DNA from: an uncultured Clostridia bacterium
GTDB taxonomy: Bacteria > Bacillota > Clostridia > Oscillospirales > CAG-272
NCBI GenBank assembly: GCA_947627815.1
Contig: CANQXN010000063.1
Span: 1 to 9,459, forward strand
Direction of reading: 5' to 3'
Length of the DNA: 9,459 nucleotides
Of the stretch, positions 1 to 5,423 are shown one piece after another. A program made the position numbers and the translations under genes. The notes under the pieces were generated by a model. That model saw nothing but the letters and a program-made list of their open reading frames with translations, did not search any database and had not been told where the DNA came from. Within the stretch, counting starts at the first letter, position 1. Each line of letters begins with the position of its first letter.

Positions 1-1
1 A

Positions 2-946
2 AGCCCCCCCGCCTCTTCTTCCTCTACCGCCGCTTCCGAGGCACCGGCTTCTTCCGTGGCGGAAAGCACTTCCCTGCCGGAAGAAACTACCGAACCGCCC
101 GTCACCGAGGCAGAGCCTGAATTTGTTTCCGCCATCTTCGGTGGCGGCCCGCTGGTGACCGAACGGGTGAGCGCCCAGCGCGCCGTGGAGGCCGGATTTG
201 ACACCATCATTCTCTGGTCTTTGCATATCGAGGAAAACGGCGACATGGTTTTCAACGATAAAAAAATCGTCGTCGACGGGAAGCTCACCGCACAGGCGCA
301 GGCCGTTTATCAGCAGCAGGTCTGGAGCATCTACAGAAAGGCCAAAACCGTCAAACGGATTGAAATCTCGATCGGCGGCTGGGGCTGCCAGGATTTCGAA
401 CACATTCGCGATCTCATCAGGAAAGAAGGCACGGGCGAGGACAGCACGCTTTACAAGAATTTACAGCTTGTGATCTTAGCCACCGGCGCCACCGCCATCA
501 ATTATGACGATGAATCCTGCTACGATGTCAGCTCCGCCGTGGCCTTCGGCAAGATGTGCGACGCTCTGGGCTGCAAAGTCGCCCTCTGCCCCTACACCAG
601 ACAGGATTTTTGGGTGAAGGTGAAAAATGAACTCGGCACAAAAATCGTGGATCGTATCTATGTGCAGTGCTACGCCGGCGGCACCAGCAACATCAATCAG
701 CTGGCCGCCTGGAAAAAGGCCTTCAACATGGATGTGATCCCCGGGTACTGGTGCCTCCACAGCGGCAACGACGGCGGCACCTTCTCGGCGGAACAGGTGA
801 CAGAACAGCTGCGCAAAAACATCGATTCCATCACCGGTTGCTTCTTCTGGCTCTATGACGATATGAAGAACCTCCCATCTCCCAACAGTTCGGCCGATTA
901 TGTCGCCGCCGTTCGGGCGGTAGCGCCTGAAAAGAAATACAACTGA
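2..946 (+). CDS. Secreted GH18-like (chitinase-type) TIM-barrel protein, 5' truncated
   Basis: The reading frame is open back to the first bases of the window, so the N-terminus (probably a signal peptide or lipobox) lies outside. The GTG at 56 is internal and is used here only for numbering. The first ~40 visible residues are rich in Ser, Ala, Pro, Thr and Glu, a typical extracellular linker. A barrel-like domain follows from about residue 24 to 290. It has the SxGG-type strand SIGGWG at 105-110 and the motif TAINYDDE at 146-153, which lines up with the GH18 signature DxxDxDxE. The catalytic Glu (E153) and the preceding Asp (D151) are kept, but the first two Asp are Thr and Asn. A late strand, CFFWLYDD near 262-269, fits the barrel's last strand with its conserved Trp. 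GH18 enzymes cleave chitin-like or GlcNAc-containing glycans by substrate-assisted catalysis; some members only bind. Activity here is uncertain because of the degenerate motif. The gene is followed by a hairpin and the protease gene on the same strand. Confidence 0.6.
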   Translation, partial: SPPASSSSTAASEAPASSVAESTSLPEETTEPPVTEAEPEFVSAIFGGGPLVTERVSAQRAVEAGFDTIILWSLHIEENGDMVFNDKKIVVDGKLTAQAQAVYQQQVWSIYRKAKTVKRIEISIGGWGCQDFEHIRDLIRKEGTGEDSTLYKNLQLVILATGATAINYDDESCYDVSSAVAFGKMCDALGCKVALCPYTRQDFWVKVKNELGTKIVDRIYVQCYAGGTSNINQLAAWKKAFNMDVIPGYWCLHSGNDGGTFSAEQVTEQLRKNIDSITGCFFWLYDDMKNLPSPNSSADYVAAVRAVAPEKKYN

Positions 947-961
947 GCGCCGAAAAAGCAT

Positions 962-1005
962 AAACGCACCCGCCCTTTCATACCGTGAAAGAGGGGTGCG
1001 TTTTT
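962..1005 (+). terminator. Intrinsic-terminator-like hairpin overlapping the next gene's RBS
   Basis: The ten bases at 962-971 pair perfectly with 994-1003. A small internal loop follows, then a 6-bp stem (975-980 with 986-991) and the loop TACCG. A run of five T follows at 1001-1005. It lies 15 bases after the GH18-like stop codon, so it should terminate that transcript. The second arm contains AGAGGGG (990-996), the only plausible ribosome site for the ATG at 1006, so the folded RNA would also hide that site. Confidence 0.75.
990..996 (+). promoter_or_regulatory. Ribosome binding site inside the hairpin stem
   Basis: AGAGGGG lies 9 bases before the ATG at 1006 and decides the protease start. 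The in-frame GTG at 985 is in the hairpin loop/stem and has no purine-rich site before it. Most of the site is base-paired in the hairpin at 962-1005. Confidence 0.55.
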
Positions 1006-1506
1006 ATGCTGTCTGCCATTTTTTTGGCGGCGCTCTGCCATGAGTGCGGTCATCTCATTCTAATCTATGCCTTAGGCGGCCGTGTCGGCGGCCTCGCCTT
1101 TTCGCCCTGCGGCCTGACCCTGCGCGTATTGGGGACAGTCAGCTACCGAAAGGAAATCGCCATCGCGTCAGCGGGTCCCGCCGTCAACGGCCTGCTCTTT
1201 CTCTTTTTCACGCTGACGCGTCGCGCGCCGCTCTTTGCCGAAGCCAATTTGGCGCTGGGACTTTTCAATCTCTGCCCGGTCGCAAGTCTCGACGGCGGCC
1301 GGATCCTCTATGCCCTGCTCGCCCCCCGCTTAGGGCCGGATCGCGCCTTTCGCCGCCTGCGGGCGCTTTCCTTTCTAACCCTGCTCTTGCTCTGGGCGGT
1401 CTCGGTGTTTTTTCTCATCGAAGCCGATGAAAGTCTCTCGCTTTTCTTTCTTTCGGTCTGGCTCTTTGCCTCCCTTTTTGTGGAAAAAGAAAAAAAGGAG
1501 ATGTGA
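1006..1506 (+). CDS. Minimal site-2 protease family (M50) zinc metalloprotease
   Basis: This 166-residue protein is nearly all membrane segments. The zinc-binding motif HECGH is at residues 12-16 inside the first helix. The second motif, CPVASLDGGR, supplies the third zinc ligand (the Asp of LDGG, about residue 87). These two motifs define intramembrane metalloproteases of the SpoIVFB/S2P type, which cut membrane-bound regulators within the bilayer. The length is short compared with SpoIVFB (about 290 residues), and neither a PDZ nor a CBS domain is present, so this is a bare catalytic core with a hydrophobic tail and a charged C-terminus (VEKEKKEM). The ATG at 1006 is preferred over the GTG at 985 because of the AGAGGGG site. 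It follows the GH18-like gene with no promoter visible, so expression may depend on readthrough of the hairpin. Its substrate cannot be told from the sequence. Confidence 0.82.
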   Translation: MLSAIFLAALCHECGHLILIYALGGRVGGLAFSPCGLTLRVLGTVSYRKEIAIASAGPAVNGLLFLFFTLTRRAPLFAEANLALGLFNLCPVASLDGGRILYALLAPRLGPDRAFRRLRALSFLTLLLLWAVSVFFLIEADESLSLFFLSVWLFASLFVEKEKKEM

Positions 1507-1531
1507 CCCCCTTTTTTGAAAACACTTTGAC

Positions 1532-1572
1532 AAAACGACAAGCCCCGGGAGCAACCGAGGCTGTCGTTTTTT
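1532..1572. terminator. Bidirectional terminator between convergent genes
   Basis: AAAACGACA (1532-1540) pairs with TGTCGTTTT (1562-1570), extended by GCC/GGC inside, with T-runs leaving the stem on both strands. It ends the plus-strand protease transcript and the minus-strand DUF1893 transcript, whose stop codon is at 1580. Confidence 0.85.
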
Positions 1573-1579
1573 GATGGTA

Positions 1580-2008
1580 TTACGACGATTTTTTGCCGCG
1601 CAGGGCGGCGAGTTTTGCCGAAAGGGTCAAACACCCTTCTTCGGGGTCGTCGATATCTGCCACGGCGGCCTCCATGGGACAGGGACCGTCCCCCGCCCGA
1701 TTGATGATGGCGGGCGTCAAAACGCCGTAGGTCACCGGGATCCCCCGTCTTTCTAAATAGGCTTTGCCCGGCTCACTGAGTACCTCGGCATAGACCGCCG
1801 AAAGGCCGGCTTTGACAAAGAGCATGGCGGCGGCTTTGCCGACGATACGGTCGGCCACGGCAAACCCGGCAAGCGTTTGCCCTTGCCCGAGCCAGTCGAT
1901 CATCGGGGCGATGCCCCGCTTGGTCGAAACGAGGGTGGAATCCCCTTTGACAAGCACGCAGGTGGTTTCTCCGGCGAGCAATGTTTTCGCCCGTTCCCAA
2001 TCAGTCAC
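1580..2008 (-). CDS. DUF1893 domain protein (TM1506-like, deaminase-like fold)
   Basis: This 142-residue soluble protein matches the DUF1893 family as I recall it. Family landmarks are STKRGIAPMID (28-38), VADRIVGKAAA (51-61), the KAGLSAVYAEVLSEPG stretch (66-81) and the C-terminal INRAGDGPCPMEAAV block (102-116). The known structure for the family, TM1506 of Thermotoga maritima, has a cytidine-deaminase-like fold but no established reaction. The PCPME sequence at 109-113 only partly resembles the PCxxC zinc site of true deaminases, so catalysis is unproven. It starts with GTG at 2008, which overlaps the end of the ECF gene by 8 bases. AAGGAG (2016-2021) sits 7 bases upstream, so translation is probably coupled. 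It is the last gene of the reductase/ECF operon, and its role is probably linked to the transported substrate, but that is inference. Confidence 0.85.
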   Translation of the reverse strand: MTDWERAKTLLAGETTCVLVKGDSTLVSTKRGIAPMIDWLGQGQTLAGFAVADRIVGKAAAMLFVKAGLSAVYAEVLSEPGKAYLERRGIPVTYGVLTPAIINRAGDGPCPMEAAVADIDDPEEGCLTLSAKLAALRGKKSS

Positions 2009-2585
2009 GGCCGTTCTCCTTGAAAAGCAGTTTGTGCAAGCCTACCACCGCCAGCGGCACGAGAATCGCCTGGAGATAGAGAGCGGTCATGCCGGTCTTC
2101 ACCTGGTCAAGGACGACCGAAAAGGCAAGATCGCTAAAGCGGCCGAACAGGGCGACAAGCGCTAAGAAAACAGAGCGCCCTGCCACTTCCGCCGCCAGCA
2201 CGGCAGGAAACGCCATGAGGGGCTGTTTCTCGATCCGCTTGGAAAAGAAGCCTGCCACCAGCGCAAAGACGGCCAGTTCCGCCATCATATAGGGCAGGCG
2301 GGCGGCCATCGGCATGGGAGAGCCGAACAGCGAGGTGACGGCGAAACTGACAAGCGGCGAAAGCAAGCCGACCGCAAGACCCCATTGCCAGCCCAATAGG
2401 CAGCCGCCGAGAAGTACCGGCAAATACATGGGCAGCCACTGCACACCGCCGGGAACCCCAGCGGCAAGATGTACGAGCTGCGGCAGACCGACGGCGAGCA
2501 GAATCACGCCGAGGGAAACGAGGCCTTTGACGGTCAGGCGCCCTTTGAGTGAAAGTTGTTTTCTGGTAAGTACGGCATCGATCAT
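2001..2585 (-). CDS. ECF transporter S component (substrate-binding membrane subunit)
   Basis: This hydrophobic 194-residue protein has the layout of ECF S components in the broad PF12822-type group: a short charged N-terminus, then about six helices (roughly 20-41, 51-66, 68-86, 99-116, 124-148, 160-188). Typical landmarks are LPQLVHLAAGVPGG (34-47), the WLPMYLPVLLGG strand-helix (50-61), LLSPLVSF (74-81) and RLPYMMAELAVF (96-107). S components bind a vitamin or cofactor precursor and toggle in the membrane with the EcfT/EcfA energising module. No EcfA or EcfT gene is in the window, so this is a group II type that uses a shared module encoded elsewhere. The substrate cannot be read from the sequence. 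The ATG at 2585 has AAGGAG (2595-2600) 9 bases upstream. It lies 18 bases after the aldo/keto reductase and overlaps the DUF1893 gene. Confidence 0.85.
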   Translation of the reverse strand: MIDAVLTRKQLSLKGRLTVKGLVSLGVILLAVGLPQLVHLAAGVPGGVQWLPMYLPVLLGGCLLGWQWGLAVGLLSPLVSFAVTSLFGSPMPMAARLPYMMAELAVFALVAGFFSKRIEKQPLMAFPAVLAAEVAGRSVFLALVALFGRFSDLAFSVVLDQVKTGMTALYLQAILVPLAVVGLHKLLFKENGRD

Positions 2586-2603
2586 GAAATAAGTCTCCTT
2601 CTC

Positions 2604-3722
2604 TTATTTTTCAAATTCTTTGGCCACGGCGGAAAGAAGCGTCCGGATCTCGAGGTGCTGCGGGCAAACCGCTTCACAGCGGCCGCAGCGGATGCAGTCG
2701 GAAGCCTTGCCGGCGCCCGAGGTATAGACATCGTAATAGAAATCGGCGTTCCAATCCTTGAATTCTCGTTTGTTGTTCATGCAGGCGAAGAGATCGGGAA
2801 TGCTGATCTTTTTGGGGCAGCCTTCGATGCAATAGCGGCAGGCGGTACAGGGGATGCGCCCCTTCTCTTTGATGATATGGCAGACCGTCTCCACCGCCGC
2901 GCGCTCTTTGTCGGAGAGCGGCACAAAATCGCTCATGGTGGCGATATTATCCTTCATCATGGTCATATTGCCCATGCCGGACAGCACCATGAACACCCCT
3001 TCAAAGCCGGCGGCAAAGCGCAGGGCGTAGCTGGCGTTGCTCTTGTTCGCGCCGAGGCTGTCGATCACCGTCTGCGCCGTGGGCGGGAGATTGACCAGAT
3101 GGCCGCCCTTGACAGGCTCCATGATAATCACCGGTTTCCCGTGCTTGCGCGCCGTCTCATAGACTTTGCGGGACTGCACCGAAGGATCTTCATAGTCCAG
3201 ATAGTTGAACTGGATCTGAACAAACTCCACGGCGGGATAGTCGGTGAGGATCCGATCCAGCACTTCGGCAGAATCGTGGAAGGAAAGCCCCACATGGCGG
3301 ATCTTGCCCTCCTTTTTCAGGGCAAACGCCGTCTCATAGGCGCGGCAGGCCTTGAATTTTTCATACACCGAGCGCTCCTGGGCGTGCATCAGGTAAAAAT
3401 CGAAATAATCAACGCCGCAGGCGGAAAGCTGGCGTTCAAAGAAGGGACGGATGTCCTCTTCCTTGTTAAAATAGGGGCCGGTGAGCTTATCGGCCAAGAG
3501 ATAGCGCGAACGGGGATGGCGGGAGGTCAGGCAGGTTTTCAGCGCGGTTTCGCTCATGCCGCCGTGATAGCCATGAGCGGTATCAAAATAATTGAAACCC
3601 GCCTCCAAAAAGGCATCGACCATAGTGGACATCTCTTCGGTATCGATCTTATTGTCCTTCGTGGGCAGGCGCATACATCCGAAACCGAAGGTCTTTTTGA
3701 CTTCTGGGAAAAAAGGATTCAT
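2604..3722 (-). CDS. Aldo/keto reductase with C-terminal two-[4Fe-4S] ferredoxin domain
   Basis: This 372-residue cytoplasmic oxidoreductase has two parts. Residues 10-270 form an aldo/keto reductase barrel with the full catalytic set: D47 and Y52 in FDTAHGYHGG, K79 in LADKL and H113 in FYLMHA. Residues 285-360 carry two cysteine clusters, C292/C295/C298/C302 followed by Pro, and C343/C346/C349/C353 followed by Pro, each suited to a [4Fe-4S] cluster. This arrangement is common in anaerobes and is usually annotated only as an iron-sulfur aldo/keto reductase; its substrates are mostly unknown. The clusters suggest electron exchange with ferredoxin or a flavoprotein rather than NADPH alone. ATG at 3722 has AAGGAG (3730-3735) 7 bases upstream and a near-consensus promoter just before it. 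It is first in an operon with the ECF S component and the DUF1893 protein. Confidence 0.92.
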   Translation of the reverse strand: MNPFFPEVKKTFGFGCMRLPTKDNKIDTEEMSTMVDAFLEAGFNYFDTAHGYHGGMSETALKTCLTSRHPRSRYLLADKLTGPYFNKEEDIRPFFERQLSACGVDYFDFYLMHAQERSVYEKFKACRAYETAFALKKEGKIRHVGLSFHDSAEVLDRILTDYPAVEFVQIQFNYLDYEDPSVQSRKVYETARKHGKPVIIMEPVKGGHLVNLPPTAQTVIDSLGANKSNASYALRFAAGFEGVFMVLSGMGNMTMMKDNIATMSDFVPLSDKERAAVETVCHIIKEKGRIPCTACRYCIEGCPKKISIPDLFACMNNKREFKDWNADFYYDVYTSGAGKASDCIRCGRCEAVCPQHLEIRTLLSAVAKEFEK

Positions 3723-3760
3723 ACAGCGTCTCCTTGATTCAATATTTTCTTTTCTTTGCT

Positions 3761-3789
3761 ATTTTAACATAAAAGCAAGCCGGTGTCAA
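3761..3789 (-). promoter_or_regulatory. Near-consensus sigma-A promoter for the reductase operon
   Basis: On the minus strand, TTGACA (3784-3789) and TAAAAT (3761-3766) are separated by exactly 17 bases. The start of transcription would fall near 3754, about 30 bases before the reductase ATG. The -35 box contains the TGA stop codon (3786-3788) of the upstream bile salt hydrolase gene. Confidence 0.85.
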
Positions 3790-4781
3790 TGCGCTTTGCC
3801 GCCCAATCCGTTTTGCCAGACAAATTTGCCGTGCGTTTCGTGGGGATAAAGCGCCATTTGGTCGCCGTCGAGGTTTTCAGCGTACATATCCACCGCCGTG
3901 ATGGCCGGATTGTCATAGGAAGCGTAGTAATAAATGCCGTGATCGGCGTTGGCGCAGGACATATACATGGTCATTTCTAAATTGCCGTTTTCCATTTCGC
4001 ACAGGCCGCGAGTCTGAAACACGCTGCCGAGAATATGGAAAAACTGACAGACCCGCTGGGTCTCCCCCTCGCAGCCCGATGCGTGCAGGCGGGTAAACGC
4101 CACCCGAACAAAACGGGACTGAGAAGAAAGATCGCCGGGCAGGCCGAGCGCGCCCATGCCACGGGAATAGTGGACGAGCGGCAGATTTTTGTCAAAATGG
4201 TTCACCGGCGGCTTGGGAGAAAGCGCCATATAATTATTGAGTGCGAACATCTGCAGGGGAAACGGCGGGTTGTTGGTGAGTACCCCCACGGGATTGTCGT
4301 AGACAAACAGCCCGTCGGCCACCGATTCCACCGTGATGCAGTCGGTTTTGTCGGCCATAAGCCAGTGGAGCTGCGCCACCGGCAGATCGGGCGCGAAGGA
4401 AGCGTTCCAGAGGTTCAAATTGGCGAGCTTTTCGCGGACTTCTTTGACGCTTGCGCAAGTGCCGAGAAGATAGGGGATCAGCTCAAACTGCGCCACATTG
4501 TCCTTGCCCTCTGCCAAGGGATGATAGATCGCGTTGCCCACAAAATTGAGGCCGGCAATCCCCAACCCTTTTTCGTTGACGGCATCATAAAACAAAGGAT
4601 AGTTGTCTATCACCGTGGCGGTGCCGATCATGGCATAGTGGCTCGTCATGGCCGGCATATGGCGGAAGGCGAAGGGAAAGTGGCGCGGCACGACCGCGAC
4701 CTGTTCCCCATAGGAGCAGTCGTTGTCGAGCGAGCGCCCGAAATAGAAATCGCCGGAGAGATAGGTTAATGCGGTACACAT
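3786..4781 (-). CDS. cbh: Bile salt hydrolase (choloylglycine hydrolase family, Ntn hydrolase)
   Basis: This 331-residue protein starts MCTALTY. After Met removal Cys2 becomes the N-terminal nucleophile of this Ntn-hydrolase family, which splits the amide bond of glycine- or taurine-conjugated bile acids, usually in the cytoplasm. The active-site set is complete: C2, R16 and D19 (FGRSLD), N79 (AGLNF), N170 (GVLTNN) and R223 (SSQSRFVR). From memory it closely resembles both the Clostridium perfringens and the lactobacillar enzymes along its whole length, including GLPGD, FFHILGSV and HGIYYYASYDN. Asn at 79 fits bile salt hydrolases better than penicillin V acylases, which usually have Tyr there. 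A SerArgGly sits at 206-208, near a loop reported to affect glycine versus taurine preference; I would not predict preference firmly. No signal peptide is visible. ATG at 4781 has AGGAGG (4791-4796) 9 bases upstream. Probably monocistronic or with weak readthrough into the reductase operon, since no terminator follows. Confidence 0.95.
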   Translation of the reverse strand: MCTALTYLSGDFYFGRSLDNDCSYGEQVAVVPRHFPFAFRHMPAMTSHYAMIGTATVIDNYPLFYDAVNEKGLGIAGLNFVGNAIYHPLAEGKDNVAQFELIPYLLGTCASVKEVREKLANLNLWNASFAPDLPVAQLHWLMADKTDCITVESVADGLFVYDNPVGVLTNNPPFPLQMFALNNYMALSPKPPVNHFDKNLPLVHYSRGMGALGLPGDLSSQSRFVRVAFTRLHASGCEGETQRVCQFFHILGSVFQTRGLCEMENGNLEMTMYMSCANADHGIYYYASYDNPAITAVDMYAENLDGDQMALYPHETHGKFVWQNGLGGKAH

Positions 4782-4900
4782 AGTGGGTTTCCTCCTGTTA
4801 CAGCAAGCTATTTTGCGTTATAATATAGTCGGAATTGAAAGAAAAAAGCAGAGATACTGATTCATATGACGGCAAGGCGGGGGAAAAGCGTCTTTTGGAT

Positions 4901-4929
4901 ATTATATCATAAAAGAAAAGAAAGCGCAA
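4901..4929 (-). promoter_or_regulatory. Candidate promoter for the bile salt hydrolase gene
   Basis: On the minus strand, a perfect TATAAT (4901-4906) is preceded 17 bases earlier by the weak -35 TTGCGC (4924-4929). This would give a leader of about 110 bases. The -35 lies in one arm of the preceding terminator hairpin. A second AT-rich -10-like sequence (TATATT, 4822-4827) lies closer to the gene with an even weaker -35, so the true start could be there. Confidence 0.45.
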
Positions 4930-4955
4930 GGGGACTTTCTCCTAACGCTTTCTTT
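4917..4955 (-). terminator. Terminator after the 127-residue membrane protein gene
   Basis: AAAGAAAGCG (4917-4926) pairs with CGCTTTCTTT (4946-4955), with a few more pairs inside (AGG/CCT). Read on the minus strand it is followed by a T-rich run (CTTTTCTTTTATG). It lies 20 bases after the stop at 4975 and would end the transcript of the two-component operon and its last gene. A T-run also leaves the stem on the plus strand. Confidence 0.75.
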
Positions 4956-4974
4956 TTCGCTTACTGGTTGACTG

Positions 4975-5358
4975 TCACTTCATGAGTTCATCGGAAAGCC
5001 GCATGATTTCCGGCGCGAGTTTCGCCCGCTTGCGTTTTACCATGCGGGTATAGATCGGATAGGCCACGATCACACCGATGATACCGACAATACCGATCAC
5101 AATGCCGGGGATGAAATAGGCTTCCCACCCGGGGAGCATCGCGCAGCACATGCCCACCCCGAGCAGCAGGGCGCTGACGATCCCCACGATCAGCGAGACG
5201 ATCGCGGCGCCCTTGGTGGCGCTCTTGTCTAAGCGGCGGAGCCGCTCCATCGAGCTTTCTTCTTTTGTCGGCGGCGTATATTTGCCCCGAATTTTCTTGA
5301 TTTCCTCCTGCTCCTTGGCGGAATAGGTATAGGTGAAGGTTTCTTTCTTTGCTTCCAT
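4975..5358 (-). CDS. Conserved small two-helix membrane protein, function unknown
   Basis: This 127-residue protein has a charged, Lys/Glu-rich N-terminal region (1-50, including FTYTYSAKEQEEIKKIR and MERLRRLDKSATKG). Two hydrophobic helices follow at about 51-73 and 82-104, then a basic linker (RMVKRKRAKLAPEI) and a short tail ending SDELMK. Proteins of this shape are widespread in Clostridia and, as I recall, some are labelled dihydropteridine reductase in databases. Nothing here supports that: there is no nucleotide-binding motif and the protein is mostly membrane segments and charged tails. ATG at 5358 has AAGGAG (5368-5373) 9 bases upstream; a nearby ATG at 5365 is out of frame. It follows the eight-helix protein by 65 bases, with no terminator between, and has its own promoter that resembles the promoter of the response regulator. 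It may therefore be a target of the adjacent two-component system. Confidence 0.85.
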   Translation of the reverse strand: MEAKKETFTYTYSAKEQEEIKKIRGKYTPPTKEESSMERLRRLDKSATKGAAIVSLIVGIVSALLLGVGMCCAMLPGWEAYFIPGIVIGIVGIIGVIVAYPIYTRMVKRKRAKLAPEIMRLSDELMK

Positions 5359-5389
5359 GATTCATGTCTCCTTTCAGGATGCTGAGGAT

Positions 5390-5421
5390 ATTGTAACAGA
5401 CAACTGTTGGCGAAATGTTCA
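5390..5421 (-). promoter_or_regulatory. Promoter with 11-bp-spaced AACA repeats before the 127-residue gene
   Basis: On the minus strand the -10 box TACAAT (5390-5395) is preceded by AACA at 5405-5408 and again at 5416-5419, exactly 11 bases apart, with no good -35 box. The same layout, AACA-N7-AACA-N9-TACAAT, occurs at 8121-8150 before the response regulator. Aligned over 32 positions the two sites share 22, including nine in a row at the -10 end. Spaced direct repeats replacing the -35 are typical of OmpR/PhoB-type activator sites. Confidence 0.6.
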
Positions 5422-5423
5422 AG

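Noticed and set aside
985..1005. GTG at 985 as the protease start
   Set aside because: It lies within the hairpin and lacks a ribosome site; the ATG at 1006 has one and gives a normal S2P N-terminus.
2556..3737. Long plus-strand open frame (393 codons) opposite the aldo/keto reductase
   Set aside because: It lies fully antisense to a gene with complete catalytic and cluster motifs. Its translation has no recognisable domain, and it arises from GC-biased codon use.
4035..4769. Plus-strand open frame (244 codons) opposite the bile salt hydrolase
   Set aside because: It is antisense to a clear enzyme gene, its protein is rich in Arg/His/Gly without family features, and there is no ribosome site.
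3786..4781. Penicillin V acylase as the product of the choloylglycine hydrolase family gene
   Set aside because: Asn rather than Tyr at position 79 and the overall similarity to known bile salt hydrolases favour bile salt hydrolase, though only an assay can exclude acylase activity.
2604..4781. A bile acid pathway joining the hydrolase to the downstream reductase
   Set aside because: The reductase has its own strong promoter and is grouped with transporter genes. Its iron-sulfur domain is not typical of hydroxysteroid dehydrogenases, so adjacency alone is too weak.
4782..4916. Riboswitch or structured leader before the bile salt hydrolase gene
   Set aside because: The possible leader shows no strong paired stems or known riboswitch core that I could recognise; only AT-rich promoter-like sequence is visible.
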